Positions 1-11,612 are shown, numbered from the stretch's first letter. The stretch: 64,000 nucleotides of DNA from Paracoccus xiamenensis (GCF_011308835.1 NZ_JAAOHY010000001.1:1178001-1242000), one strand, 5' to 3'. Program-made: numbers and translations. Notes: generated from the sequence alone by a model not told the origin.

Positions 1-1208
1 ATCACGATCAGCGCCACGGTAGCCGCGAAACTCATCTGGAAACCCGGCGTCAGCAGCGCCTCGGGGGCGAGCGCGAGGATGATTACCGCCGCAAGCGCCA
101 CCGTGCGCAGCGACAGCGCCCGACGATCAGCAAGAATCGCCCCCAGCATCACTGCGACCATCAGGAAAGCGCGTTCCGTCGCCACCCCGCCACCCGACAG
201 CCACAGATAGGCGGCCGCCGCCACGATCCCGCCCATCGCCGCCAGCTTGTGTGCGGGCCATTCCGTGCCGCGCCTGCTGGCCGCCTGCCCTGCCACCACC
301 ATCAAACGCAAGGCGGCATAGACGAAGCCCGCCAGCATGCCCATGTGCAGCCCAGAGATTGAAATGATGTGAAACAGGTTCGAATCCCGCATCATCTGGT
401 TGGTCGCCTCGGAAATGCCGCTGCGATCACCGGTCATCAACGCCGAGGCCACCGCCCCCGCCTGCCCGCCGATCCGGTCCTGCATCGCTGCGGAAAGCCG
501 CATCCGCAAACGATGCAGACGCAGCACGCCGCCCGGTTCAGCGGGGGCGGCAACCATGACCGGATCGCGGGTATACCCGATGGCGCCGAGGCTTTGGAAC
601 CAGGCGGCGCGGCGGAAATCAAAGCCGCCCGGCTCTGCCGGTCCTGGTGGCGGTCCGAGATGGCCGGTCAGCATCACCCGCGTGCCGGGCGGCGGTGTAT
701 CAACCACGCCCGCGGGCAGGGAAAGCCGCACCTTCTGCGGCAGACGTTCGGGCGCCATTCGGTCCAGCCGCACCCGGTCCAGTGTCAGCCGGATCCGGTC
801 ACGGGCCGAGCGGTCTATCTCGATCACCCGCCCTTCGATCGGGCCGTAATAGCGGAAAGCCAGCACCGGCGCCTCAACCCGCCATGCGCGCAGACTGGTC
901 AGCCCGAAACCCGTCGCGATCAGCATCAGGGCAAAGCCCGACATGCGCAGCGCCTCTGCCATGGACGAGGCCGGGCGCTGGTACCACAGCCCCACCCCGC
1001 AAAGCGCGGCAAGCACTGCCAGCGCGTTCGCAATCGTTCCAGGCTGCGCTGGCAGCGCAAACCAAAGCCCGATCCCGGTGGCAAGCCAGAACGGCACCCA
1101 AGGCATCAGTCCGGCACGTTCGGCCGCGCCCTCGGTCAGCGGCCGCGCGGCGCGCTTGCGCGACGCATGCCCCTTTTCATGCCCGACGGTGGCCGCATCC
1201 GACGCCAT
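1..1208 (-). CDS. comEC: ComEC/Rec2-type competence membrane protein, N-terminal part (runs off window)
   Basis: Reading the minus strand from the ATG at 1208, the frame stays open to the window edge, about 400 codons. An N-terminal polar stretch is followed by hydrophobic segments, then a soluble part with the DUF4131-type pattern (GRVIEIDRS, then LTGHLGPPPGPAEPGGFDFRR), which is typical of the ComEC N-terminus. ComEC family proteins form the inner-membrane channel for single-stranded DNA during natural transformation. The competence core and any C-terminal metallo-beta-lactamase-like domain would lie beyond position 1 and cannot be checked. The gene diverges from gltX across 112 bases. The start has only a weak purine-rich site upstream (GGAAGAAAC). 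Function in DNA uptake is inferred from family. Confidence 0.8.
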   Translation of the reverse strand, partial: MASDAATVGHEKGHASRKRAARPLTEGAAERAGLMPWVPFWLATGIGLWFALPAQPGTIANALAVLAALCGVGLWYQRPASSMAEALRMSGFALMLIATGFGLTSLRAWRVEAPVLAFRYYGPIEGRVIEIDRSARDRIRLTLDRVRLDRMAPERLPQKVRLSLPAGVVDTPPPGTRVMLTGHLGPPPGPAEPGGFDFRRAAWFQSLGAIGYTRDPVMVAAPAEPGGVLRLHRLRMRLSAAMQDRIGGQAGAVASALMTGDRSGISEATNQMMRDSNLFHIISISGLHMGMLAGFVYAALRLMVVAGQAASRRGTEWPAHKLAAMGGIVAAAAYLWLSGGGVATERAFLMVAVMLGAILADRRALSLRTVALAAVIILALAPEALLTPGFQMSFAATVALIV

Positions 1209-1320
1209 TCTTGTTTCTTCCCGGCCCCTTCGCTATCTCTGCGCGCAACCCTAGAACCAAACCCGTTGAGAAAGGGTTAATGGCGTCCTGCCGCCCCTTT
1301 GCCCAACCGAAAGGCCCGCC

Positions 1321-2703
1321 ATGACCGACGCCGTCGTCACCCGTTTTGCCCCCTCGCCCACCGGATATCTGCATATCGGCGGCGCCCGTACGGCGCTGTT
1401 CAACTGGCTTTACGCGCGTGGCCGAGGTGGAAAATTCCTGCTGCGGATCGAGGATACCGACCGCGCCCGGTCCACCCCCGAAGCGACCGAGGCAATTCTG
1501 CAAGGCCTGCGCTGGCTGGGTCTGGACTGGGACGGCGAGCCGATCAGCCAGTTCGAACGTGCCGAACGCCACGCCGAAGTCGCACGCGAAATGCTGGAAA
1601 ATGGGCATGCCTATCGCTGCTATGCCACGCAGGACGAAATCGCCGCCTGGCGCGGGGCCAACCCGAACCAACCCTTCCAGTCGCCCTGGCGCGACAGTGA
1701 CGAGCAGAGGAATTCCCCTTACGCCGTCCGTCTGCGCGCGCCGCGTGAAGGCCAGACCGTCATCGCCGATGCTGTTCAGGGTGACGTGACGTTTCAGAAC
1801 GCGCAACTGGACGACATGGTGCTGCTGCGCAGCGATGGGACGCCCACCTATATGCACGCGGTCGTCGTCGATGATCACGATATGGGCGTCACCCATATCA
1901 TCCGTGGCGATGACCACCTGACCAATGCCGCGCGGCAGGCGCAGATCTATGACGCGATGGGATGGAAGCGCCCGGTTTTCGCCCATATTCCGCTGATCCA
2001 CGGCACCGACGGCAAAAAGCTGTCAAAGCGTCACGGCGCAGTCGGCCTGCACGAATATGCAGCACTTGGATACCCGCCTGAGGCGATGCGGAATTATCTG
2101 GCGCGACTGGGTTGGGCGCATGGCGATGACGAGCTATTCACTGACGCCCAAGCCATTGAATGGTTTGACCTTTCAGGAATTGGACGCGCGCCTGCCCGGC
2201 TGGACTTCAAGAAGCTGGAACATGTATCCGGCTGGCATATCGGCCAGATGGAAGATGAGCATCTTCTGACAGAAATTGATACCTTCCTGGCAGCCAGCGG
2301 ACAACCAGCACTGTCGGATGAACAGACCGCCCGCCTGCGCCCCATTCTTCCTGCCTTGAAAGAAAAGGCAAAAACGCTGCCCGGACTGCTGGAACAAGGC
2401 CATTTCGCGTTGATCCAGCGCCCCGTTTCGATGGACGAAAAAGCTGCCGGCATGTTGAACACGGTATCCCGTGGTATGCTGAAAGAATTGACTGCCGCGC
2501 TGCAGCATGCTAGCTGGTCGCGTGACGAGCTGGAGCAATCTGCGAAGACCGTCGCAGAGGCGCATGGACTTGGCCTCGGCAAGATTGCGGCTCCGTTGCG
2601 GGCTGCCTTGGCCGGGAAAACATCCACCCCCAGCGTGTTCGACATGATGCTTGCGCTTGGCCGCGACGAGGCACTGGCGCGGCTGGAAGATCAGGCGGGC
2701 TGA
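1321..2703 (+). CDS. gltX: Glutamate--tRNA ligase
   Basis: Class I aminoacyl-tRNA synthetase of 460 residues that charges tRNA-Glu in the cytoplasm. The N-terminal catalytic Rossmann domain carries the HIGH-type motif as HIGGART near residue 18 and the KMSKS-type motif as KKLSKRHG near residue 233. The length is usual for the family. Alphaproteobacteria often have two GltX paralogues, one of them charging tRNA-Gln as well, and I cannot tell which this is. From about 2060 to 2640 the base composition is visibly less GC-rich than the first half, which suggests a divergent or recombined anticodon-binding half. It precedes gltA by 54 bases and may be cotranscribed. Confidence 0.95.
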   Translation: MTDAVVTRFAPSPTGYLHIGGARTALFNWLYARGRGGKFLLRIEDTDRARSTPEATEAILQGLRWLGLDWDGEPISQFERAERHAEVAREMLENGHAYRCYATQDEIAAWRGANPNQPFQSPWRDSDEQRNSPYAVRLRAPREGQTVIADAVQGDVTFQNAQLDDMVLLRSDGTPTYMHAVVVDDHDMGVTHIIRGDDHLTNAARQAQIYDAMGWKRPVFAHIPLIHGTDGKKLSKRHGAVGLHEYAALGYPPEAMRNYLARLGWAHGDDELFTDAQAIEWFDLSGIGRAPARLDFKKLEHVSGWHIGQMEDEHLLTEIDTFLAASGQPALSDEQTARLRPILPALKEKAKTLPGLLEQGHFALIQRPVSMDEKAAGMLNTVSRGMLKELTAALQHASWSRDELEQSAKTVAEAHGLGLGKIAAPLRAALAGKTSTPSVFDMMLALGRDEALARLEDQAG

Positions 2704-2757
2704 AACCCGTAACAATGCCGGGGCGCCATGCGCGCCGGCCCAAGGAAGGATCCAGGA

Positions 2758-4050
2758 ATGGCTGACAAGAAACCCGCTATCCTCAACCTCGACGGCAGGG
2801 ATATCGAACTTCCGGTGCTGACCCCGACCGCCGGGCCGGACTGTATCGACATTCGCAAGCTTTACGGCCAGGGCGACGTCTTCACCTATGACCCTGGCTT
2901 CACCTCGACCGCGTCCTGCGATTCGGCGATCACCTTCATCGACGGCGACAAAGGAGAGCTGTGGTATCGCGGCTATCCGATCGAGCAGCTGGCCCAGGAT
3001 TCGCACTATCTTGAGGTCTGCTATCTGCTGCTTTACGGCGAGCTGCCCAGTGAAACCCAGTTGGTGGATTTCGAAAGCCGCGTGACCAATCACACCATGG
3101 TCCACGAGCAGATGCACAACTTCTTCCGCGGTTTCCGCCGCGACGCGCACCCGATGGCGACGATGGTTGGTGTCGTCGGTGCGATGTCGGCCTTCTATCA
3201 CGATTCGACCGATATCAGCGATCCGTGGCAGCGCGAAGTCGCCTCGATCCGCCTGATCGCGAAACTGCCGACCATCGCCGCAATGGCCTATAAATACTCG
3301 ATCGGGCAGCCGTTCGTGTATCCGAGTAACGAGCTGGATTACGCGTCGAACTTCCTGAACATGTGCTTCTCGGTTCCGGCGGCGAAATACTCTGTCGACC
3401 CGGCGCTGGCGAAGGCGATGGACCGCATCTTCACGCTGCATGCCGACCACGAACAGAACGCCTCGACCTCGACCGTGCGTCTGGCAGGTTCCTCGGGCGC
3501 GAATCCCTTTGCCTGCATCGCGGCGGGCATTGCCTGCCTGTGGGGGCCGGCGCATGGTGGCGCGAACCAGGCGGCGCTGGAAATGCTGCAGGAAATCGGC
3601 AGCGTCGACCGCATTCCGGAATATATCGCCCGCGCCAAAGACAAGAGCGATCCGTTCAAGCTGATGGGCTTCGGCCACCGGGTCTACAAGAACTTCGACC
3701 CGCGCGCGAAGGTGATGAAGCAGTCTGCCGACGAGGTGCTCGACCTGCTCGGCATCCAGAACAACCCGACGCTGCAGGTCGCCAAGGAACTGGAGCGGAT
3801 CGCGTTGGAGGACGAATACTTCATCGAGAAGAAGCTTTATCCGAACGTCGATTTCTATTCCGGCATCATCCTGTCGGCGATGGGTTTCCCGACCTCGATG
3901 TTCACGCCGATCTTCGCGCTGTCGCGGACCGTGGGCTGGATCTCGCAGTGGAAGGAAATGATCGCCGATCCGCAGAACAAGATCGGTCGCCCGCGTCAGC
4001 TGTATGTCGGCGAAGGCAAGCGCGATTATGTCCCGGTTGCCAACCGCTGA
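2758..4050 (+). CDS. gltA: Citrate synthase (type II)
   Basis: Condenses acetyl-CoA and oxaloacetate to citrate, the entry step of the TCA cycle. The 430-residue protein fits the hexameric, NADH-sensitive bacterial class. Visible active-site segments are [34 protein letters not shown] and [14 protein letters not shown], which hold the conserved His and Arg residues. An in-frame ATG at 2728 exists, but the ATG at 2758 is preferred: AAGGA lies about 11 bases before it and the protein then starts [11 protein letters not shown] as in relatives. A terminator hairpin follows the stop closely. Confidence 0.97.
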   Translation: MADKKPAILNLDGRDIELPVLTPTAGPDCIDIRKLYGQGDVFTYDPGFTSTASCDSAITFIDGDKGELWYRGYPIEQLAQDSHYLEVCYLLLYGELPSETQLVDFESRVTNHTMVHEQMHNFFRGFRRDAHPMATMVGVVGAMSAFYHDSTDISDPWQREVASIRLIAKLPTIAAMAYKYSIGQPFVYPSNELDYASNFLNMCFSVPAAKYSVDPALAKAMDRIFTLHADHEQNASTSTVRLAGSSGANPFACIAAGIACLWGPAHGGANQAALEMLQEIGSVDRIPEYIARAKDKSDPFKLMGFGHRVYKNFDPRAKVMKQSADEVLDLLGIQNNPTLQVAKELERIALEDEYFIEKKLYPNVDFYSGIILSAMGFPTSMFTPIFALSRTVGWISQWKEMIADPQNKIGRPRQLYVGEGKRDYVPVANR

Positions 4051-4486
4051 TCCGCAGAAACAAGTCAAGGCGGCCCCGAATTCCGGGGCCGTTTTGCTGC
4101 GCCCGCATCATGTCCTTTGTGCGATCGGATGGACCGGGCGCGGCTATTCGCCGGCATTCAGCGCCAATATGGATGCGGTGGTGGTCGGCCGGCTGCGCGC
4201 CGATCCCGAAACGCCGGTCGAATTTACAGGCACCGCCGACAGCGTCTGTGCGCCCTGCCCCCACCGGCGCGGGCTTGGCTGTGCCTCGGGCGAGAAGATC
4301 GCCGATCTGGACCGCAATCACGCGCAGGCGCTTGATATCCAGCCCGGCGACAAGATGAGCTGGGCAGAGGCCCAGGCTCGCGCCAAGCGGCTGCGTCCGG
4401 ACGATCTGGACCGGATCTGTGCGCGCTGTCAGTGGCTTGAATATGGCATGTGCAAGGACGCGCTGCGTCGCCTGCGACAGGAATGA
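4028..4486 (+). CDS. DUF1284 domain protein
   Basis: Small Cys-rich protein with the DUF1284 signature: LLRPHHVLC, then [16 protein letters not shown], then [12 protein letters not shown], and a C-terminal [12 protein letters not shown]. The paired cysteines and histidines suggest metal or Fe-S binding, but the family function is unknown to me. The start is uncertain. ATG at 4028 overlaps gltA by 23 bases and has GAAGG upstream, ATG at 4004 is also in frame, and TTG at 4094 would place the start right at the conserved LLRPHH and after the gltA terminator. A shared strong bidirectional terminator follows. Confidence 0.75.
   Translation: MSRLPTADPQKQVKAAPNSGAVLLRPHHVLCAIGWTGRGYSPAFSANMDAVVVGRLRADPETPVEFTGTADSVCAPCPHRRGLGCASGEKIADLDRNHAQALDIQPGDKMSWAEAQARAKRLRPDDLDRICARCQWLEYGMCKDALRRLRQE
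4072..4095 (+). terminator. Rho-independent terminator after gltA
   Basis: A seven-base-pair stem GGCCCCG/CGGGGCC with an AATTC loop is followed by GTTTT. It begins 22 bases after the gltA stop. It lies inside the extended DUF1284 frame, which bears on that gene's start. Confidence 0.7.
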
Positions 4487-4488
4487 AA

Positions 4489-4512
4489 AACGCCGCCCCA
4501 AGGGGCGGCGTT
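4489..4512. terminator. Bidirectional terminator between DUF1284 gene and bioY
   Basis: A perfect eleven-base stem (AACGCCGCCCC/GGGGCGGCGTT) with a two-base AA loop, flanked by A residues on the left and TTCTG on the right. It sits between two convergent genes and can serve both strands. Confidence 0.85.
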
Positions 4513-4537
4513 CTGTATACTCGGGCTTCGGCTGCGC

Positions 4538-5095
4538 TTAGCGCTGCTCCAACGCCGTCCAGCCGCCCTTGATGGCCATTGCGGCCAGAACCGCCTTGAC
4601 CAGGGCGCCCAGCAGGAAGGGCACCATGCCGACCATCGCGGCAGCTTGCCAGGCCATGCCGGTGACGGCTTTCAGCGCCAGGACGCCCGGCACGAACAGC
4701 AGCAGCGCCGGGATCAGCGCGGCCACGAACAGCTTGCCGAAGCCACGGTCCAGACCACGCTCGACCATAAAGCCGGTCAGCCATGCCATGCCAACGAAGC
4801 CCCACAGGAATCCGGCCGTCGGCCCCGTCAGGGGGCCCATGCCGGCCGAGAAATTCGCAAAGACCGGAAGGCCCATCGCCCCCTCGGCCAGATAGGCCAG
4901 GACCGTGGCCGCCCCAAGGCGCGAACCATAAGCCAGGCCAATCATCGACACGACCAGCGTCTGCAGCGTCATCGGCACCGGGAACATCGGCACCGAGACC
5001 TGCGCCGAGGCTGCCAGCAGCGCCGAACCGGCCAGCACCAGCATCGTGTTCATCAGGATCGAGCGGTTCGGAAACGCCGCTTGGGTAAGAGTCAT
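4538..5095 (-). CDS. bioY: BioY-family biotin transporter (ECF S component)
   Basis: A 185-residue, almost wholly hydrophobic protein with about six membrane segments and the BioY pattern SVPMFPVPMTLQTLVV, followed by LAYGSRLGA and ANFSAGMGPLTGPTAGFLWGF. BioY proteins bind biotin in the cytoplasmic membrane as the substrate-capture unit of an energy-coupling-factor transporter. Solitary BioY can also work alone. No bioM/bioN partners lie in the window. It diverges from the SDR gene across about 110 bases, which must hold its promoter. Confidence 0.9.
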   Translation of the reverse strand: MTLTQAAFPNRSILMNTMLVLAGSALLAASAQVSVPMFPVPMTLQTLVVSMIGLAYGSRLGAATVLAYLAEGAMGLPVFANFSAGMGPLTGPTAGFLWGFVGMAWLTGFMVERGLDRGFGKLFVAALIPALLLFVPGVLALKAVTGMAWQAAAMVGMVPFLLGALVKAVLAAMAIKGGWTALEQR

Positions 5096-5208
5096 CTTGC
5101 TGCCCTTCTAGGAATTTTTCTGTCTGCGCGATCTTGCCGCATTGGCCCGAAAAGTCAATCTGCGTGCCGTATCTTGCAGTCCTTCCGGCCCTGTGCGACA
5201 GCAACCCC

Positions 5209-5883
5209 ATGGATCAGGAACACGCAAATTCGGGCGAGAAAGTCGCCCTTGTCACCGGAGCCTCGCGCGGGCTTGGCGCTGCCATGGCCGAAGCGCTTGG
5301 CGCGCGCGGTTATCATGTCGTTGCTGTCGCCCGTACCACCGGCGCGCTGGAAGAACTTGACGACCGCATCCGCACAGCCGGCGGCACCCCCGCCACACTG
5401 GCCCCGATGGACGTGATCGAGGCAGCGGCGATGATGCAGCTTGCCGGCGCCATTGCCCAACGCTGGGGTGGAATTGACGTCTGGGTGCATACCGCGATCC
5501 ATGCCGCCCCGTTGACCCCCGCGGGCCATGTCGACGGAAAGGACTGGACGAAATCGCTGGCCGTCAACGCCACCGCGACCCAGAACCTGCTGGGCCTGCT
5601 GGAACCTCTGCTGCGCGCCCGTGACGGCGTCGCCATCATTCCTGCCGACCGACGCGCCGGGCAAAAATTCTTTGGCGCTTACGGGGCCAGCAAGGCCGCG
5701 CAGATGGCGCTTGTCGACAGCTGGCGCGCGGAATCGGAACGGCTTGGACCGCGGGTATTGACGCCCGAACCCGAACCCATGCCAACCGCAATCCGGGGCC
5801 GCTTCTTCCCCGGCGAGGATCGGGACAAACTCGCTTCCTGCGCAAGTCAGGCCGAGCGTATCCTGTCCGAGGCCGGGCTGTAA
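5209..5883 (+). CDS. Short-chain dehydrogenase/reductase family protein
   Basis: A 224-residue Rossmann protein with the nucleotide-binding motif TGASRGLG near residue 16 and a YGASK segment matching the catalytic Tyr-x3-Lys. The usual catalytic Ser region before the Tyr reads AIIPADRRAGQKFFGAY, and I do not see the expected Ser, so the reaction may be atypical. The substrate is unknown. The start at 5209 (MDQEHANSGEK) is chosen because the frame upstream to 5134 has no SDR character. It stands alone, divergent from bioY and convergent with the lectin gene. Confidence 0.85.
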   Translation: MDQEHANSGEKVALVTGASRGLGAAMAEALGARGYHVVAVARTTGALEELDDRIRTAGGTPATLAPMDVIEAAAMMQLAGAIAQRWGGIDVWVHTAIHAAPLTPAGHVDGKDWTKSLAVNATATQNLLGLLEPLLRARDGVAIIPADRRAGQKFFGAYGASKAAQMALVDSWRAESERLGPRVLTPEPEPMPTAIRGRFFPGEDRDKLASCASQAERILSEAGL

Positions 5884-5934
5884 CGCTGTAAACGTCTGAA
5901 CGGCAGGACGCGGCGGCCCCGAAAGCGGCGCGCC

Positions 5935-6282
5935 CTAGACCTCCCAATCTTCCTCGAATGCGGTCGGGCCGATGGCCAGCCAATCCGCCCGAACGCGCGC
6001 AACGCGTGTGTCGCCCCAGGTGCGGAAGACGATGGTGAACCCGGCAGGCGTGATCTCGTCGGCGGCAATATCGACACGCTGATTGCTGCCGACATCGATA
6101 TCCCACATCGACAGGCCCAGATGAACGACTGGCGCGGTTTCGAAAGCCACGCGAAAACTGACCGGATGGCGATGTTCGCGCGTGCCTTCGCTGGTCCACA
6201 TCGGACCGCCATCTTCGAAGGCCGAGAACAACGTTTCGGATCCGCGCTGAACCCCGACCGCGTGATGGCTGAACCGCTTCAT
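5935..6282 (-). CDS. H-type lectin domain protein
   Basis: A 115-residue protein matching the H-type lectin fold: VSFRVAFETAPVVHLGLSMWDID, then the RVDIAADEITPAGF and FRTWGDTRVARVRADWLAIG strands. These domains bind sugars such as GalNAc in invertebrate agglutinins and also occur in bacteria, where their role is poorly known. There is no signal peptide. The start at 6282 follows a strong GGGAGG site, and the longer frame to 6312 lacks one. It lies downstream of the atp operon terminator on the same strand and so probably has its own promoter. Confidence 0.75.
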   Translation of the reverse strand: MKRFSHHAVGVQRGSETLFSAFEDGGPMWTSEGTREHRHPVSFRVAFETAPVVHLGLSMWDIDVGSNQRVDIAADEITPAGFTIVFRTWGDTRVARVRADWLAIGPTAFEEDWEV

Positions 6283-6325
6283 CTGCCCTCCCAACCCCGG
6301 CACACTAATCAAGTTCAGGAAAAAG

Positions 6326-6350
6326 AAAAGCCCCGGAAACCGGGGCTTTT
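6326..6350 (-). terminator. Terminator of the atp operon
   Basis: An eleven-base perfect stem (AAAAGCCCCGG/CCGGGGCTTTT) with a three-base loop lies 25 bases past the atpC stop. On the minus strand it ends in a T-tract, a classical intrinsic terminator. Confidence 0.9.
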
Positions 6351-6374
6351 CAAAGAATTATACCTTACAGACGC

Positions 6375-6827
6375 TTAGTCCGGGACGGTCGAGGAATTCG
6401 GGTCCAAGCCGATATGGGTGCCCAGGGCCTCCATATCCGCCAGCAGCTTGACGGCGGCAGCGACGACGCCAGCCGCGCCATGGGCTTCTTCCTTTGCCTC
6501 GGCGGACTTCTTCTTGCGTTGTGCGGCGCGCATCATCTCGTCAAAGACAGCCTGCGTCATGTCCTCGCGCTTGCGGCCGATTTCGGCCAGCAGCGACACC
6601 GAGTCGTTGTTAATCTCGGCGAAACCGCCCGAAATCGCGAACTGAGCCTCGGCCCCTTGCGCGTCGATCACCGTCACCAGGCCGGGGCGCAGGTTGACGA
6701 TGGCGGGCGCATGGCCCGGCATCGCCGACAGATCGCCATCTTCGCCCGGCAGGCGCACCTCGCGCACGGGAACGGACATCAGGTTCCGCTCCGGTGCAAC
6801 AAGGTCGAACTGCATCGTGTCGGCCAT
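6375..6827 (-). CDS. atpC: F1 ATP synthase epsilon subunit
   Basis: A 150-residue subunit of the F1 central stalk, which couples rotation to catalysis and can inhibit hydrolysis. The N-terminal beta-sandwich shows the family core (FDLVAPERNLMSVPVREVRLPGEDGDLSAMPGHAP). The C-terminal helical part is longer than the E. coli form and ends in a low-complexity tail. It is the last gene of atpHAGDC, 9 bases after atpD, followed at once by the operon terminator. Start MADTMQFDLV follows a GAGGGGG-like purine run. Confidence 0.95.
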   Translation of the reverse strand: MADTMQFDLVAPERNLMSVPVREVRLPGEDGDLSAMPGHAPAIVNLRPGLVTVIDAQGAEAQFAISGGFAEINNDSVSLLAEIGRKREDMTQAVFDEMMRAAQRKKKSAEAKEEAHGAAGVVAAAVKLLADMEALGTHIGLDPNSSTVPD

Positions 6828-6836
6828 CTCGCCCCC

Positions 6837-8282
<1,446 letters not shown>

Positions 8283-8288
8283 TTACGG

Positions 8289-9167
8289 TCAGAGCGCCTC
8301 GGCGCCCGAAATGATTTCGATGAGTTCCTTGGTGATCGCAGCCTGACGCGAACGGTTATATTCCGTCGTCAGCCGGTCGATCATGTCGCCCGCGTTGCGC
8401 GTGGCGTTGTCCATGGCGGTCATGCGCGCGCCCTGTTCCGACGCGGCGTTTTCCAGAAGCGCAGTGAAGATCTGCGTCGCCACTGCACGCGGCAGCAGAT
8501 CTTGCAAGATCACTTCCTCGCCCGGTTCGTAATCGTATTCGGCCGAGACGCCTTCGGCGGCCTCGCCTTCTTCGATCACGGCGGGGATGATCTGGCGCGC
8601 GGTCGGCACCTGGCTGATCACCGATTCAAAGCGGTTATAGAACAGCGTCGCCACGTCGAAATTGCCGGTCTCGAAGCGCTCCAGCACTTCGTCGGCGATC
8701 TCGCGCGCGTTCTCATACGCGACCTGCTTCACGTCTGCCATATCGACGTGATGCACGAACAGGTTGCCATATTCGCGCTTCAGCTGTTCGCGGCCCTTCT
8801 TGCCGACGGTCAGGATGGTGACATCCTTGCCCTGTCCGCGCAGACGGTCCGCTTCCTGACGCGCAAGCCGCACGATGGTCGAGTTGAAGCCGCCGGCGAG
8901 ACCCCGCTCCGAGGTCAGCACGACCAGCAACTGCCGCTTGTCGTCGCCAGTCCCCGCCAAAAGGCGGGGGGCGCTGTCAGAACCGGCGGCCTTGGTCGCC
9001 AGCCCCGCCATGACCGCATTCATGCGGTCGGCATAGGGCCGGGCAGCCTTGGCGGCTTCCTCGGCGCGGCGCAGCTTGGCGGCTGCCACCATCTGCATCG
9101 CCTTGGTGATCTTCCGCGTCGATTTGACGCTGTTGATCCGGTTTTTAAGATCCTTGAGGCTGGGCAT
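8289..9167 (-). CDS. atpG: F1 ATP synthase gamma subunit
   Basis: A 292-residue rotor shaft of F1. The conserved N-terminal helix [20 protein letters not shown] and the C-terminal helix with [32 protein letters not shown] are both present, as expected for the coiled coil inside the alpha3beta3 ring. It lies between atpA (13 bases upstream) and atpD (18 bases downstream). Confidence 0.97.
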   Translation of the reverse strand: MPSLKDLKNRINSVKSTRKITKAMQMVAAAKLRRAEEAAKAARPYADRMNAVMAGLATKAAGSDSAPRLLAGTGDDKRQLLVVLTSERGLAGGFNSTIVRLARQEADRLRGQGKDVTILTVGKKGREQLKREYGNLFVHHVDMADVKQVAYENAREIADEVLERFETGNFDVATLFYNRFESVISQVPTARQIIPAVIEEGEAAEGVSAEYDYEPGEEVILQDLLPRAVATQIFTALLENAASEQGARMTAMDNATRNAGDMIDRLTTEYNRSRQAAITKELIEIISGAEAL

Positions 9168-9180
9168 CTATCCCTCCCCC

Positions 9181-10716
9181 TCAGGCGCGGGTTTTGTTGT
9201 AAGCGTCCAGAGCAGCTTTGATCGCGTCTTCCAGATCACCAGAGACCTTGCGGTCGTTCTTGGTCATGTCGTCCAGAAGGTCGGCTTTCTGGTTGCGCAG
9301 GAACTGGAGCAGACCCTGTTCCCATGCCACGACTTCACGGACCGGAACGTCATCGACATAGCCCTTGGTGCCGGCATAGATGACGATCACGATCTCGGCG
9401 TTGGTCAGCGGCTGGTATTGCGGCTGCTTCATCAGTTCGGTCAGGCGGGCGCCGCGGTTCAGCAGCTTTTGCGTGGCCGCGTCGAGGTCCGAACCGAACT
9501 GCGCGAAGGCCGCCATTTCGCGGTACTGCGCCAGTTCCAGCTTCACCGGACCGGCGACCGATTTCATCGCCTTGGTCTGTGCAGCCGAACCCACGCGCGA
9601 CACCGACAGACCGGTGTTCACGGCCGGGCGGATGCCCTGGAAGAACAGGTCGGTCTCCAGGAAGATCTGGCCGTCGGTGATCGAGATCACGTTGGTCGGG
9701 ATATAGGCCGACACGTCACCCGCCTGGGTTTCGATGATCGGCAGCGCGGTCAGCGAACCGCCACCGTAGTTCTCGTTCAGCTTCGCCGAACGCTCCAGCA
9801 GGCGCGAGTGCAGATAGAAGACGTCGCCCGGATAGGCTTCACGCCCCGGCGGACGGCGCAGCAGCAGCGACATCTGACGGTAGGCAACGGCCTGCTTCGA
9901 CAGGTCGTCATAGATCATCAGTGCGTCCATGCCGTTGTCGCGGAAGTATTCGCCCATCGCGGTCGCCGAATAGGGCGCCAGGTACTGCATCGGCGCCGGG
10001 TCCGAAGCGGTCGCGGCGACAACGATCGAGTATTCCATCGCGCCGGTTTCTTCCAGCTTCTGCACCAGCTGCGCCACGGTCGAGCGCTTCTGCCCGATGG
10101 CGACATAGATGCAGTAGAGGGACTTCATGCCCTCGTCTTCGCGACCGTTATAGTTCTTCTGGTTCAGAATGGTGTCCAGAGCGATGGCGGTCTTGCCGGT
10201 CTGACGGTCACCGATGATCAGCTCGCGCTGACCGCGGCCAACCGGGATCATGGCGTCAACCGATTTCAGGCCGGTCGCCATCGGCTCGTGCACCGATTTG
10301 CGCGGCATGATGCCCGGCGCCTTCACGTCGGCGATGGCCTGGGTCACGTCCTGAAGCGGGCCCTTGCCGTCAATCGGGTTGCCAAGCGCGTCGACGACGC
10401 GGCCCAGCAGGCCCTTGCCGACCGGAACTTCCACGATGGCGCCGGTCCGCTTGACGGTGTCGCCTTCCTTGATCGAGCGGTCGTCGCCGAAAATCACGAC
10501 GCCGACGTTGTCGGTTTCAAGGTTCAGAACCATGCCGCGGATACCGCCGGGGAATTCGACCATCTCGCCGGCCTGGACCTTGTCCAGACCATAGATGCGG
10601 GCAATCCCGTCACCGACCGACAGCACCTGGCCAACTTCGGCCACTTCGGCATCCTGACCGAAGTTCTTGATCTGATCCTTGAGGATCGCCGAAATTTCGG
10701 CAGCCTGGATTCCCAT
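9181..10716 (-). CDS. atpA: F1 ATP synthase alpha subunit
   Basis: The 511-residue non-catalytic nucleotide-binding subunit of F1. The P-loop [13 protein letters not shown] lies near residue 170, and [25 protein letters not shown] is the family signature. Its ATG shares one base with the atpH stop (TAATG), so the two are translationally coupled. The order H-A-G-D-C without the F0 genes is the usual Rhodobacterales arrangement, with F0 elsewhere. Confidence 0.98.
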   Translation of the reverse strand: MGIQAAEISAILKDQIKNFGQDAEVAEVGQVLSVGDGIARIYGLDKVQAGEMVEFPGGIRGMVLNLETDNVGVVIFGDDRSIKEGDTVKRTGAIVEVPVGKGLLGRVVDALGNPIDGKGPLQDVTQAIADVKAPGIMPRKSVHEPMATGLKSVDAMIPVGRGQRELIIGDRQTGKTAIALDTILNQKNYNGREDEGMKSLYCIYVAIGQKRSTVAQLVQKLEETGAMEYSIVVAATASDPAPMQYLAPYSATAMGEYFRDNGMDALMIYDDLSKQAVAYRQMSLLLRRPPGREAYPGDVFYLHSRLLERSAKLNENYGGGSLTALPIIETQAGDVSAYIPTNVISITDGQIFLETDLFFQGIRPAVNTGLSVSRVGSAAQTKAMKSVAGPVKLELAQYREMAAFAQFGSDLDAATQKLLNRGARLTELMKQPQYQPLTNAEIVIVIYAGTKGYVDDVPVREVVAWEQGLLQFLRNQKADLLDDMTKNDRKVSGDLEDAIKAALDAYNKTRA

Positions 10717-11282
10717 TATCCGACCTCTTTCATAGCATTCTGAAGGGAAGCGAGCTTGGATTTGATCGAGCTGTCGATCATCTGCGAGCCCAGCCTGACA
10801 ATCATGCCGCCGATGAGGCTTTCATCGACGCGCGTGTTCAATTTGACCGTCTTGCCCGATTTCTCGGCCAGCGTGGCGGTCAGACGCTGTTTCTGTTCAT
10901 CGCTCAGCGCGACGGCCGACACGACATCGGCGGTAACTTCGCCGCGGTCTTCGGCGATCAGTTCCTGCAGGCGCGCAGCCAGTTGCGGCAACGCGAACAG
11001 GCGGCGGTTCTGCGCCATCAGTGCCAGCGTATTGGCCAGCGGGGCCGAAAGCCCCATCTTGGCGGCAATCGCCTTGATCGCATCTTGCTGTTGCGTGCGG
11101 GAATAGATCGGCGAAGCGATCAGGTCGCGCAACGCATCGCTGGAATTCAGCGCGGCGATCAGATCGTCGATCTGGGTCGCAAGCTGGTCGACCTCTCCTG
11201 ATTCCTTGACGATATCGAACAACGCCTGCGCATAGCGCCCGGCGATCGAGGCGGAAATCGAAGCGGAATTGGCCACGGTCAT
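10716..11282 (-). CDS. atpH: F1 ATP synthase delta subunit (OSCP)
   Basis: A 188-residue peripheral-stalk subunit linking F1 to the b subunits of F0. It has the family's N-terminal helical bundle ([24 protein letters not shown]) and the C-terminal [28 protein letters not shown] motif. It is the first gene of the F1 operon. A purine-rich site (GGAAGGA) lies just before the ATG, and a promoter candidate lies about 110 bases further upstream. Confidence 0.95.
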   Translation of the reverse strand: MTVANSASISASIAGRYAQALFDIVKESGEVDQLATQIDDLIAALNSSDALRDLIASPIYSRTQQQDAIKAIAAKMGLSAPLANTLALMAQNRRLFALPQLAARLQELIAEDRGEVTADVVSAVALSDEQKQRLTATLAEKSGKTVKLNTRVDESLIGGMIVRLGSQMIDSSIKSKLASLQNAMKEVG

Positions 11283-11394
11283 CCTTCCGGTTTGCGCGCA
11301 GCCCCGCCGGCAGGCCGTCCTTTCGGGGGGCGGTCGGTCGCGGGGCGCGCGGGTCTTTGGGGCTGGACCTCACCGGCCCGTTATCTCGGGTCGG

Positions 11395-11423
11395 TCTCTA
11401 GCAATTGTTTCGACCCCTCGCAA
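11395..11423 (-). promoter_or_regulatory. Candidate housekeeping promoter of the atp operon
   Basis: On the minus strand a -35-like TTGCGA and a -10-like TAGAGA are separated by exactly 17 bases, about 110 bases before the atpH start. The match to the alphaproteobacterial sigma-70 pattern is good but untested. The rest of 11283-11612, a 330-base gap, shows no convincing gene. Confidence 0.5.
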
Positions 11424-11612
11424 CCGCCTTGAGCGGCGCTTTCGCAGGGTTTTTGCATGATCGGCGCCGCATCGCGCGCGTTCGCCTGCAAAGCTGGGGC
11501 AAAGCCACCTGTCCAGCCCGGTGATTCTTGCAGGGCAAGGTCCTGGCCACCAGGATCAACCGCGAAAATCGTCACAGCCCCTGCGACGCAAGGTCGCAGG
11601 GTGGGCGATGCT

